Positions 48,890 to 57,866 of a stretch of 64,000 nucleotides of DNA are shown piece by piece (the stretch's first letter is position 1; each line of letters opens with the position of its first letter). A program made the translations under genes and the position numbers. The stretch lies in the NCBI GenBank assembly GCA_039000515.1, contig JBCFYV010000893.1:1-64000 (forward strand). The letters run 5' to 3'. The notes beneath the pieces are model-generated. The model was given only the letters and a program-made list of their open reading frames with translations. It was not told the DNA's origin and searched no databases. The stretch is from Timema cristinae. Lineage: Eukaryota; Arthropoda; Insecta; Phasmatodea; Timematidae.

Positions 48890-50540
48890 GAGGCGTGGAA
48901 TCACTTGCGCTGCAGAGATCGCCGTGCTTCAAGTAGAGGGCAGCGCTACGCTTGGCCTTGGCATTAATGCTTAGAGTTTCGTTAATCCTCGGACGTGACG
49001 AAATCAGGTTGCAATTACTATCTGGCTGTCACTATTGTAATTCTCCTGTGTCTGTTCCAAGGACTCGCAACCGGGATATAAACGTAATGCCATGTGAAAA
49101 AGTTGAGGCGACAGCCCTCGCCGCGTGGGGATGCACTTTCCAAACATATCCGCGGTCGACCAATAACAGGTAACGGCCTTAATCGCCTGGGAGGACGGAC
49201 AGCAGGATAAGCGCGAGGCAGGGGCAGCGCAGAGTGCTCAGACCTTAGAATTACCCATATTTGAAAGTATTATGCACCAGACGCATGTCAGTCTATGATC
49301 GCAATACATTGAGGTGGCTGTGGAACCACTGGACCTAATCAACGGTTCTACCATATATTTTCAAAGAACACATCGAGAGCTGGTGGGGGTATAACTAAGA
49401 GGTACAAGTATGAAGTTCAACCGGACGGCACTGGGTATCCTAGGCCGGCCATTCTACATGGGTACACCCGACGTCCTCTTGATAGAGGTAGTCTTGCCGG
49501 ATACCAATGGTTAGCACTACAGAGACGAGCTCCTGTTCTACGCCATATTCAAGATGAGTGAGCAGGTGCACGGATATGACTTACCATGGTTGTTACCATT
49601 AATCAGCAAAATCATCTACAAGACATGAAAGAAACTGATATATCTAGGCCAGAGCCTGGAACCGAGAGCGGCCTCGCTTGACAGAAGCAACGCACTAATG
49701 GTGCGACTCTACTGCAGAAGTTGCAGGGGTTAGGACACTGCCGTCCTGCGTATCGCGGGTATGTGGGTTTGGTTGGGCCACAACTCCGGAGGCGGGTACG
49801 CCACGTCAGGATATACGAAGGTGCGGGTGTAGCAAAACTCTTTTCATTTTCGAAGGAGTCGCTGAAGATGGTTAGTGAGGTTCTGAGGATTTACCCAATT
49901 TTCTTGCGAACCCGTGGGCCTAGCAGGAGTTACATCCGAAGCCAATGCGCCCGTCGTACCGTAGTGCCGGACCAATGGAATTCACATCAAGCAGAGGTGG
50001 CAGTGTTGACTTCATACTTGTAACCCTTGAAGTATATCCCCATGTTCTCGATGTTTCCTTGTTGAGGGCTAATGTTGGAAACCCTTGACTAGGTATAGTT
50101 TCAAGCCATGACCTGCCCGGGTGTTTGGGAATAAACGCTCGTTCTAGCAGTCAGGAGTGAAATCTTGGAGTTTCAAGAGTTCCGGTAGGTAGGAATGTCT
50201 TGTATCACTTCTGATGGTACCATTTGCCTTAGATATGGCGCTGAGGGGATAGGCGTGTCGAACCTTGTCATGCTGTAGCCCACTTTGACCAATCCAGTCT
50301 TCCCACGATCTCGCCTTCACGTTCAATAAATGTAACTTCTCCACTATACAATCGAGGTTTCTTTGGGAACAGCCTCGTGCGCTATCGGGGACAAATACCC
50401 GAACCTCTTCGGGGCTAACATTAGAGCGGCCCGTTGTCAGTGTCAATCCGGTTGGATGGAGGTGAGATTATGTGAGTACCGGTGGGTGCAAAGGGCGTGC
50501 ACTGGTGCCTTGAGGAGGAAAATAGCGAGGGACCGGCAAA
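48890..50540. pseudogene. Retroelement RT insert in LINE C (right arm), two opposed RT pieces
   Basis: Mirror of 3,350-5,200. The plus-strand piece (about 49,325-49,640) carries gacctaatcaacgg (DLING) and the YLDD region at about 49,525-49,560. The minus-strand piece (about 50,000-50,450) reads AISKANGTIRSDT and LKLQDF. So the first half of the RT lies on the minus strand and the second half on the plus strand. Between them, 49,640-50,000 has gypsy-like downstream sequence without a clear RNase H. It splits LINE C ORF1, hence is younger than LINE C. Confidence 0.5.
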
Positions 50541-51099
50541 ATTAATTACAGACAGGTCGATGACTTCAAATAGCTCCTTCGGCAAGGATACATTCACCCC
50601 GTCTCTAGAATAAATCAACGCTTAATGACAGTGCCGGTAGGCAGAGATGGGGCAAGGACAGAGGCTACACGGTCATCCAATCACCTTATTATTTTTTAAG
50701 AGCTAGAGTTAGGATTGCGAGGCTAATTAAATCATACTATAATTAAAATAAATGCCGCTACTACTACATTGTAGGGGTTATCTATGTAGTATAGCGGCCC
50801 TTAAATAAAATTCTTCCCTGCATTTCCAGCTATGCATGCAGGAGACCAATTTTGCCAACTGCTAACCGATGCTTCGTGGGTTACGATGCTTATCTCACCT
50901 CGAAGACGCTTTGTTGATCGAAAATAATCGCGGTGTGATCTCCTTCACGACGACTATATATATCATAATACATATTAATATCAGTTTGAACTAAAGTGAT
51001 CGCTATCAGAATCTTTGCTCTGGGTAGTGACGTATGCTGATCTATTCCACCAGGTGAATGTTTCAAATAGCGAGGCTAGAGGCCTTTCTTATAAACTTA

Positions 51100-52146
51100 C
51101 CGCAGTAGTGTTTATTACAATAAAGCTCAAAAGTTTACGAATTGAATCAGGATTGAACACTATAAAAATAAAACGGGGTTGCACTCACCTATGCCCCATT
51201 TAATTGTTCGTCCTTCCCAAGTCGAACTGCACAGCACTACTACACGATAAACATTCCGTGCAGACTAAATCCGCGTGAGATTGTGTAGTTTAAAGTGAAT
51301 ATCATTCGGGATGTTGGCAAGAGTGTGTGCAGCGTCAGCTGGTGAATGTAAGCAATTTGTTCTAGGTCTCTCTCTAAGCTATAATTTTTTTATACCTTTG
51401 TATGACATATCCTTCACTTCTTCATTTTTTTGTTGTATTTTAATTTCGTTACTCTCTTTTCCCTCTCTGAGCAAGAATGTTAGCATTATATAATGTTGTA
51501 ATCAATTCAGATGGATGATTACTTTGTCAGGATATTTTATATATTTTTTAATTTACGTTCCTGTATCTCAGGTTTGGCTCCTCAAAAATTATTCCAGGCC
51601 AGTTATCCTGCTTATTTGCTATTGTCCTCTGTGACATATCCAAGTTTTTTATAATTAATAAATGAGTGGTAATTTAGAATTTGTGTTCTCTGCATCTTGG
51701 TGTTATTTCTTGCTACAGGTCACCCGGGTCTTTTATTTCCCGGTACCCTTCACCGTCACTTAGTGTCACGACCGTGGGCCGATGTTTGCCAGAGTTGTGA
51801 TCTTAGTGACGGTTGATGAGCATTCCAATCCGCACTGGCGAGGCGCCCTATGGGTCATGTCGCAACCACTACTTCTAGGTCCCTTTATATTACACCCTAG
51901 TCTAAAAATTTACTCTGAAAACTAAATACAACTTGAAAATATCGTTCCAACGATTTCTTGGCCACTTAACAGTCGTTTTATTCCTTATTTTTTTCGTGGT
52001 GCTGTGATCCACTTATTCCTTAGTACGCCCCACCCCCATCGACCGGTACTAGTATGAGCCTCACGACTTGGTCACGGCGCAGGGGGGCCGTCACCTCTTC
52101 AAATGTGCCATCTCCTCTTTCTTTCCCTACCCAACCCTTCCTCCAA
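51100..52146. other. Spacer and R1-like 3' region at the outer end of the right arm
   Basis: No gene is recognised. The part 51,540-52,146 mirrors 1,700-2,340 and ends in the 3' region of the R1-like element (minus orientation here). A pyrimidine-rich stretch lies at 51,400-51,470. The change to non-mirrored sequence comes at about 52,146. Confidence 0.55.
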
Positions 52147-52156
52147 AAACAAACAC

Positions 52157-52235
52157 CTCTTGGTTTGTCTTCTTTAATTTTAAGAAGGCGTACGACACCA
52201 CCTGGTGGTACGGCATTTCAACCCTTTCACTGTCA
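52157..52235 (+). mobile_element. Short LINE ORF2 fragment at the palindrome edge
   Basis: About 80 nt matching the RT palm motif A region of copy D (59,564-59,640): tttgtcttctttaattttaag, then aaggcgtacgacaccacctgg, corresponding to FFDLEKAYDTTW. It has neither a 5' nor a 3' end and lies exactly between the noisy arm and the cleaner flank. That position suggests an assembly join made through LINE similarity. Confidence 0.6.
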
Positions 52236-52454
52236 TGAATATTTTGCATACATAATCCCACTCTATCGGGGTTTTTAATTAAAAAAGGCAATTTTTTTGA
52301 AAAACAGTTGTATTATCAATCATTTAAAAAAAATGTAATTAAATTATGTAAAAAAATAATACAATATCCGAAAACATATATTTTTCAGAAAATAATTTAT
52401 ATTCTTTAATTTTATCATATTCTCTAAAAATAGTGTAAACCGTGTACTAAGTAG

Positions 52455-54180
52455 GTAATGTAACTTGTTAAAAAGTCATCAGTATGTGATATTCTTAGAA
52501 ACAGGGGATACACACAGTCCAACAGCACATTCTTTACACATATAATGTGATTCCTTTCTTCTCTTGTCTTTTTTATTTGTTTGGGAACATACTACACAAA
52601 CACGAGCATTATTCTTCCTACTATCTGTAGATGGAACCATGGAGGGGAAATGTCGAGCAGTCACTCTTGTCGTATTGTCTTGAGATGTTGATGTTCTTCC
52701 TCCTTTCGTTTAGGGTTTCGGTTTGTGGAATCTCTGGATCAGCTGGTGGATAAGTTCCAAATGATAGTCTGCCAGTGAAGGTTTCTTTCCTGCTTTAGTT
52801 AGATACATGAAGTAAGAGTTCAAGAGGATAAGATCAATGAAGTGGAATGCCAATTTCTTGTACCTTTTAATACTTTTCTTCAAACAGTCTAATCTGCTCA
52901 ACATCGTGTCAGTCTGGTCTACGGATCCCATGCTTTCATTGTACGCTGGAATACACTTAGGTTTTTGTGTGTGTTAGTATTTCCGTCTGTCTTTGAAGTC
53001 TGTGTCATCTCTTCAGGGTGCATCGTAGTCAACATGCGAACTTATCTGCGGTCCATCCACTTGAGCGCCATCATAGATCCATTGTGGTACGATTTTGTCT
53101 CACCTTTTATCAATTCCTTGTGTATTGGAGCCATTACCTTTCTGTTTTGTTTCATTGTGCCACAAGCGTTTGTTTGATGTTAGTGAAGAAAGTCAAAGAG
53201 ACAGGTGCTGGTATACCAATTATACACAAACAAAAAAAGTCCCTTATCAAGGTATGGTCCAATAAGGGTTGTGATAACTGCATCAGACATTCCTAATGAA
53301 AACTTATCCTCGATATCTGTTCTTTGCCCAACATATACAATTAAATCCAATACCCAGCATCACAAACAACCAAAAAGTTTTATTCCAAATCTACGTCGTT
53401 TGCTTGGAATGAACTGTTTGAAACCTACGTGACCTTTGAAAGGGACAAGTGATTAATCAATACATAGGCTCTGGAAAGGCTGCAGTGTTTCTTTGAACAC
53501 AGTCCTAAGATATACTACGGGTTTCAATTTGTAGAGTTTATCATTGCTGTCTGCAGGGGTGAGACTAGAGAAATGAAGCATACTTAGATTAATAGGTACC
53601 TGTTTACAACCATAATCTAAGAAAAAATTGGGGTAGGAATTAGGGCTTTTGTGAAACAATATTCAGAAATTTTCATCTTTTTTTACTTTTGCCATCAACA
53701 TGGTAAGGACAAAGAACATACATTTAATCTATATTAGTGTCTTGCCACTTGTGAAGTCTACTGTTTGAAGAAATTTGGGAAACTGTCAAAACCTTCTGAT
53801 AATATTCATTAGTAGCGTGGACAAATGTAGTAACCAAGGCAGGAGTGAGAAAACACAAGAAGAAATCAATTTCAAGGGAATCATCATTTTGTGAATCATT
53901 TGTAAATCCTGAATTAGATGCACAGAAGTTGTGTAAAATAGTTTTAAATTGTCCAGAAATCCAAGTAAATAAAGGAGACTTATCTTTTTTTTTTATTAGC
54001 AGGTGCCGGTTGATTGCCGACATCATCTTGTACTTCAGAGGGGTCCCTGACACTATCACTGTCACCTTCTTCTGATATATCACCTACGGAATATTCAGAT
54101 CCACTTTCATCATCCAAAAAGTCATTTTCCGGGTCACTGTCCACTATAAATCCTTCTATTTTGCCATCCCGCAACTTCGT
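52455..54180 (-). pseudogene. piggyBac-type transposase, decayed
   Basis: On the minus strand the parts follow piggyBac order. An acidic N-terminus (SDPENDFLDDESGSEYSVGD, about 54,065-54,140) comes first. The DDE domain has LVPFKGHVGFKQFIPSKR (about 53,390-53,450), FGIKLF, GLFLFVYNWYTS (about 53,210-53,250) and MGSVDQTDTMLSRLDCLKKS (about 52,870-52,930), which hold the conserved Asp residues. The C-terminal cysteine-rich domain reads CVVCSQTNKKDKRRKES with CKECAVGLC (about 52,510-52,615). Piggybac proteins cut and paste at TTAA. Several stops and frameshifts (after KKKR at 53,980, after DTNID at 53,724, and at about 53,450) make it inactive. Length is close to a full protein. Terminal repeats were not found with confidence. 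Confidence 0.85.
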
Positions 54181-54334
54181 TTGTTTTCCTCACCACGCCA
54201 TCTTGACTGTAGTGAGTGAGCTCAGGAAAGTAAATATTTCACTCGTAAATATAAACTGGAAACTATAGATGAACCTTGGAAACAGTGCAGTTTTTTTTTT
54301 ACAACCTCACTACCCGTTTTGGGGGCTACATGGG

Positions 54335-54420
54335 CTAGGACGCTGGCACATCAGTACTTGTATAGGAGAGCTACCGCTCGATCGCAGGATACCGGGTTCG
54401 TAAATCGTGTAGGATCACCT
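54335..54420 (+). ncRNA. tRNA-derived SINE head (possible)
   Basis: tggcacatcag at 54,344-54,354 fits the pol III A-box consensus TRGYNNANNNG exactly. ggttcgtaaatc at 54,395-54,406 resembles the B box GGTTCRANNCC with one extra base. The spacing of about 40 nt is right for a tRNA, and gctcgatcgcaggatacc between them looks like an anticodon arm region. The acceptor stem does not close, so it is not a working tRNA gene. A SINE head or tRNA relict is the best reading. Confidence 0.4.
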
Positions 54421-54854
54421 AGAGGTCAGTCAGGCCATTGGTTATTCCTTACAATACTTCGTTCTTCTAGAAGCTTCTAAGTAGTCTTTAAATTATTTTA
54501 TATTTTTAATATCACTTATCAACATACCATTTATAATAGATATAGTAGTACTAATAAAAACCATAAAACCCAAGTCGAACGACAATCACGAACCCATACA
54601 ATCATATATCCACTCAACCCCCTCCCCCAGCCATTCCTTAGACAGGACACAACACATCCTGACAAACTTTAGGACCACGGTAGTAAAACATTGGAGGGGG
54701 GATTACATTTGTTTAATTGCATTATTAATTTTAAAAGCACATATACGTCTCTATTAATGTTTTATTTCAATGTCATGTGGTAAATATGCATTGATAAAAC
54801 AAAGCTAAAAACTAAATATATGCTCGTTAATCACTAAAATCGATGACTGAAGAG
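54421..54854. other. Non-coding stretch downstream of the SINE-like head
   Basis: No ORF or motif of note. It includes a C-rich stretch (ccccctcccccagcc at about 54,620) and AT-rich DNA. It may be the body of the SINE, but no tail or target-site duplication was found. Confidence 0.35.
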
Positions 54855-55595
54855 TCGTCATACATAATCCGGTTTAGAAGAGGAGCCTCTGTAATTTGGA
54901 CCAACTTTCCGAGATGTTGGTTTTTCTCTTCGGCAGAGACCCAATTCTGAATATTAGGAGAGTATGCAGCGGGTCTTCCATGGTTTGTTTGCAGCCAATT
55001 TTTCTTGTGTTGTGCTCTCGATAATAGTGGTACTCTTTGTGTCTCGCTTCCAGAGCCTCTTCGCTCAGCTACCCTATCGGAAGCAAGAGTGAGTCTATTA
55101 CTTCAGCACCATGAATAAGGAGTTTGTGCACACAAGCTGGCATTTTGCACCAATGGTACAAGTCGACAGAGAATCTGGCTGTCCCCAGTGCATATTGCCT
55201 GAACGACTCTGTTTGAAGCTTGTAACCACACGTGAATTCTAACAAAATTACGTAGAATATGATAATCAGCACTTCGTTGACTTATGATTTCTAAAGCAAC
55301 TCTAGTTTCCTTGAAGAAACGTATTACTGTCCTGCCGTTATTAGTGTTTTTCGTTTCCTTGTTTGATGACATCCACGAGGAGTCCAGTTTGTCTACAAAA
55401 TTGTTCTATCACTTCAGGCTTTCTTTTGGTCAACAGAAACTTTGTTGTTTGCTTGCACTCGCTGGTTGGTGCAGTATGCATTCGAAGAATCCATGTGCGC
55501 ATGGAGCTTTGATAGTCCGTACCCGAACGTGTTCGAGTTGATTTAATGAGATACTCTTGATAACAGCGTCTATGTTGTTAATTTTATTTGGCGTG
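54855..55595 (-). pseudogene. Uncharacterised multi-copy gene, C-terminal part (relict)
   Basis: The C-terminal third of a protein that continues at 62,043-62,397 and 62,895-63,815. On the minus strand, from 55,595 down, it reads ATPNKINNIDAVIKSI, CAHGFFECILHQP, NTNNGRTVIRFFKET, YKLQTESFRQYALGTARF, MPACVHKLLIHGAEVIDS, LLPIG, LSEEALEARHKEY and YREHNTRK. Damage includes a frameshift between RFFKET and YKLQTE, a stop after LLPIG (TAG) and others. The strings HKLLIHG, LPIGxLSEEAxEAR and YREHNTRK match, from memory, a repetitive protein family in aphids and other invertebrates whose function is unknown, probably transposon-derived. LINE D inserted after the Cys-x2-Cys motif at 62,043-62,070. Confidence 0.6.
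55585..55595 (+). repeat. Target-site duplication of LINE D, 5' copy
   Basis: tatttggcgtg, 11 bp, identical to 62,032-62,042 after the AAT tail. It fixes the element's ends and shows a young insertion. Confidence 0.93.
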
Positions 55596-56380
55596 CCCCC
55601 CTGCGGGACGGGGTTTAGAATAGTCCCGCAGTATCCCCTGCTTGTCGTAAGAGGCGACTAAAAGGGGAGGCTTCTGTGCAGGACGTACCTCGTGCAGGAA
55701 AAACCTATCCTTAATCTTTCCTTTCAACTCCTTTTTTCTTCCTTCCCTTTCACTCCTTTTTTTTTCTCCCTTCGCTCCCTCACTCCTTACATCTTTCTTC
55801 CCTTCCCCTGCCGTCCAGTCCTGCACAAAGACTTTTGGCTCCACCGTTGATGACCTTGGCATCTAACACGGCTTTCCTTTGATGACTATCGGATACCACT
55901 GCTTAGAGCTCCTGAGTGAAAGTGCGCCGGTTGTAATATCTTGGTAGAAGGGCCTTAGGGATGACAATAACCGGGTACCCTACCTCGAGAAAAGGCCGGT
56001 TGCGTTCACGAAGGCCCAGACGTAAAATTGGCACTTTCCTGCACCCACTTGCTGCGATGACCTCTCTCCTGGCGCAGCCCACGCGAAGGTTGTCATGTCT
56101 AGCGTCGTGTGGGGTTTCCCGCCAGGAGGGTTAACAGGGCCTCATGTGGTAGAACCAACTTGGATCACCCTGGGTCTACGATCCGAGTATTGTGCAGGTT
56201 GTCCCCAAAAAAAGGCATGGCCACCTCCATTGTCACCGCTGACACCTCACTGTCCGCTAGCAACGTACTGCCACACCCCGCTGGCAACTCACTGCCCGGC
56301 CCCTCACAGGGCCGTATTATGATAAGAGCCGGAAACGGGTAAGGCCGTCCAGCCCTTTAACAGAAAAAGTCCAGGAAGTT
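55596..56380 (+). promoter_or_regulatory. 5' UTR / internal promoter region of LINE D
   Basis: It starts ccccctgcgggacggggttt. A conserved block ctgcttgtcgtaagaggcg with actaaaaggggaggc follows (55,639-55,673), shared by the 5' ends of copies B, C and E. A pyrimidine-rich stretch follows (55,725-55,810) and a reduced minisatellite at 56,235-56,310. LINEs of this type transcribe from an internal pol II promoter near +1; that is established for relatives and inferred here. The block's conservation in all five copies is seen directly. Confidence 0.6.
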
Positions 56381-56407
56381 GTGAGGCCCCAGCCCCGCTT
56401 CCTGGTA

Positions 56408-57848
56408 ATGTCTCGAGTAGAGGAAAACGAAAGTCTTAAGCGAGTAAGCCCATTTATCCTCGAAAGAGTGATAAATGGTGCAGCACAGTCTGACGTATCA
56501 ATAAGAAAACTGCGTGATGGCACTATAATGATACAAACAATAACAGATATTCAGTCTCAAAAGTAATGGCAATCTCTAAAATACCGTTGAGCAATACGTC
56601 TCATATACCGGTGAAGGTGGAGCCTCACGGGTTCCTCAATGTTTGCAAGGGAGTGGTCACTTGCTATGACCTCGACTGCGTGAGCATTGAGGATATCTGT
56701 GAGGAACTTTCCCCCCAGCACGTCACCGAAGTATACCGCATTGTAACCAAAAAGAACGGACAAGAGAAAAAAACCGACACGTATATCCTTACTTTTGCAA
56801 CACCTACCCTTCCAAAGGAGGTCCGAGCAGGTTTCCACGTGCTCAGGGTCCGTCCGTATGTCCCTGACCCCCGGCGCTGCTTTCAGTTCCAGGAATTTGG
56901 GCATACGAAGCTGCGATGCCGTGGCAAGCCAACCTGTGCGGATTGCGGACAGGAGGCTCACGAAACACCATGTGAGTCTCCTAAGCACTGCGTCAACTGC
57001 AAGGGTCCGCATTCTGCCTGGTCTCGGGCCTGTCCGAAATGGAAGGTAGAGAAAAAAGTCCTGGAGATACAATCCGAAAAGAAGATCTCATATGCCCAGG
57101 CACGAAAGGAATACACATCTAGTCAGGCTCCGGTATTTCAAACCTCCTACAGCCAAATTGTCAGTCAGAATATCAACTGTCCCAACTGTCATTGCACAGT
57201 TAATCTCGCAAAGCCATCTACACGACCTGTGCCATTAGTCTCTACTCGAGACAATCTCAATAATAACGCGCCAACTAAGGTGGCGCCTAAATTGCTAGAA
57301 GAGGCGAAACCTCAACATAGGTCGTCTCCCCCACCGGTACCGCCGAGGAGCCCTCCTCGGGGAACACACCCGACTGCACCTCGGGGACCTCCCCCGAGCC
57401 CTACTCGGGGGTCCCCCGGGGCCCACCTCGGGGACCTCCCCCGAGCCCACCTCGGGGACCTCCTCCGAACCTACCTCGGGGACCCACCCCGAACCGGCCG
57501 GGGGAAACAAAAGAACTTGCGGCCGTTGTTGGTTCGTCCGCTCTGGTCTCTGGGTCACCGGAGGTTGGAGTGGGTGGCGGAACGGGTGAGGCCGCAAAGG
57601 CGAATCCTGCTGGTGCCTGGAGAAAGGTCCAGAGAGGTGTCGCCGACACAAATAGTAAGAAAAAAGTGCCAAAGGCTGTAACAAAGCCTTCGCGCTTAGA
57701 ATCAACCCCCAAGTCTCTTCCGGAGAAACAAAAGCCTCTCTTGAAACGAGAGGTCCAGGAGAGACTTGGCAAGGCCAGAGGACCTAAAAAGGTCCTTAAC
57801 CAATTTTTATTACTAAGAGATAGTGACATGGATTGCGTGGATGAATAA
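56408..57848 (+). pseudogene. LINE D ORF1, gag-like RNA-binding protein, two frameshifts
   Basis: Encodes the nucleic-acid chaperone that packages element RNA. The N-terminal part (56,408-56,560, LKRVSPFILERVINGAAQSD) shifts frame at about 56,560 into MAISKIPLS. A zinc-knuckle block follows at about 56,878-57,034: CFQFQEFGHTKLRC, CADCGQEAHETPC and CVNCKGPHSAWSRAC. The second Cys of the first knuckle is Phe (TTC). A proline/arginine/glycine-rich repeat (57,325-57,500) follows and contains the second frameshift (about 57,415). A Lys-rich C-terminus ends at the stop TAA, 57,846-57,848. An open frame extends upstream of the chosen ATG; related copies have ATG at the place equivalent to about 56,292, which is changed here. 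ORF2 begins 18 nt after the stop. Confidence 0.8.
57325..57500 (+). repeat. Proline-rich repeat in ORF1
   Basis: About seven imperfect copies of a 24-30-nt unit encoding PRGPPPSP-like peptides (cctcggggacctcccccgagcccac). The repeat is GC-rich and contains one of the ORF1 frameshifts, as expected of an error-prone tract. Copy B appears to lack most of it, so length varies between elements. Confidence 0.75.
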
Positions 57849-57866
57849 AATTTATATTTGTACCTA

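Larger units (their letters stand above)
46975..51100 (+). mobile_element. I-like LINE copy C, right arm, split by an RT insert
   Basis: 5' UTR from about 46,975 (cccctgttgtcgaagaggcaac), pyrimidine-rich stretch 47,020-47,120, minisatellite 47,560-47,675, and ORF1 about 47,680-48,850, with segments matching copy D around 56,450-57,060. ORF1 resumes at about 50,540-50,730 (gattgcgaggctaattaaat), followed by the start of ORF2 at about 50,752 (atgccgctactactac). ORF2 is lost after about 51,090, within the endonuclease. An unrelated RT insert lies at 48,890-50,540. The frames are broken. A divergent 5' UTR and ORF1 point to a sister subfamily of copies B and D. Confidence 0.72.
26485..52146. repeat. 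Right arm of the giant imperfect inverted repeat
   Basis: This arm repeats the left arm in reverse complement: LINE A1, LINE A2, LINE E 5' UTR, spacer, LINE B, foldback element, DDE-type relict, LINE C with its RT insert, and spacer. It lacks the homopolymer inflation of the left arm but has abundant random single-base indels and a 45-nt poly(C) block. It has about 850 bp (41,091-41,940) that the left arm lacks. It ends at about 52,146, after cccaacccttcctcc, where the left arm continues into the R1-like fragment and this side changes to a short LINE piece. Confidence 0.9.

Noticed and set aside
52239..54290. piggyBac terminal repeats: ccctttcactg at 52,245 beside an imperfect TTAA
   Set aside because: No matching inverted copy at the other end near 54,200-54,700, and the site lies at a suspect join.
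55585..55862. A 92-codon minus-strand frame at the LINE D 5' end as a gene
   Set aside because: It is the complement of the pyrimidine-rich 5' UTR, giving only Lys/Glu/Arg-rich text.
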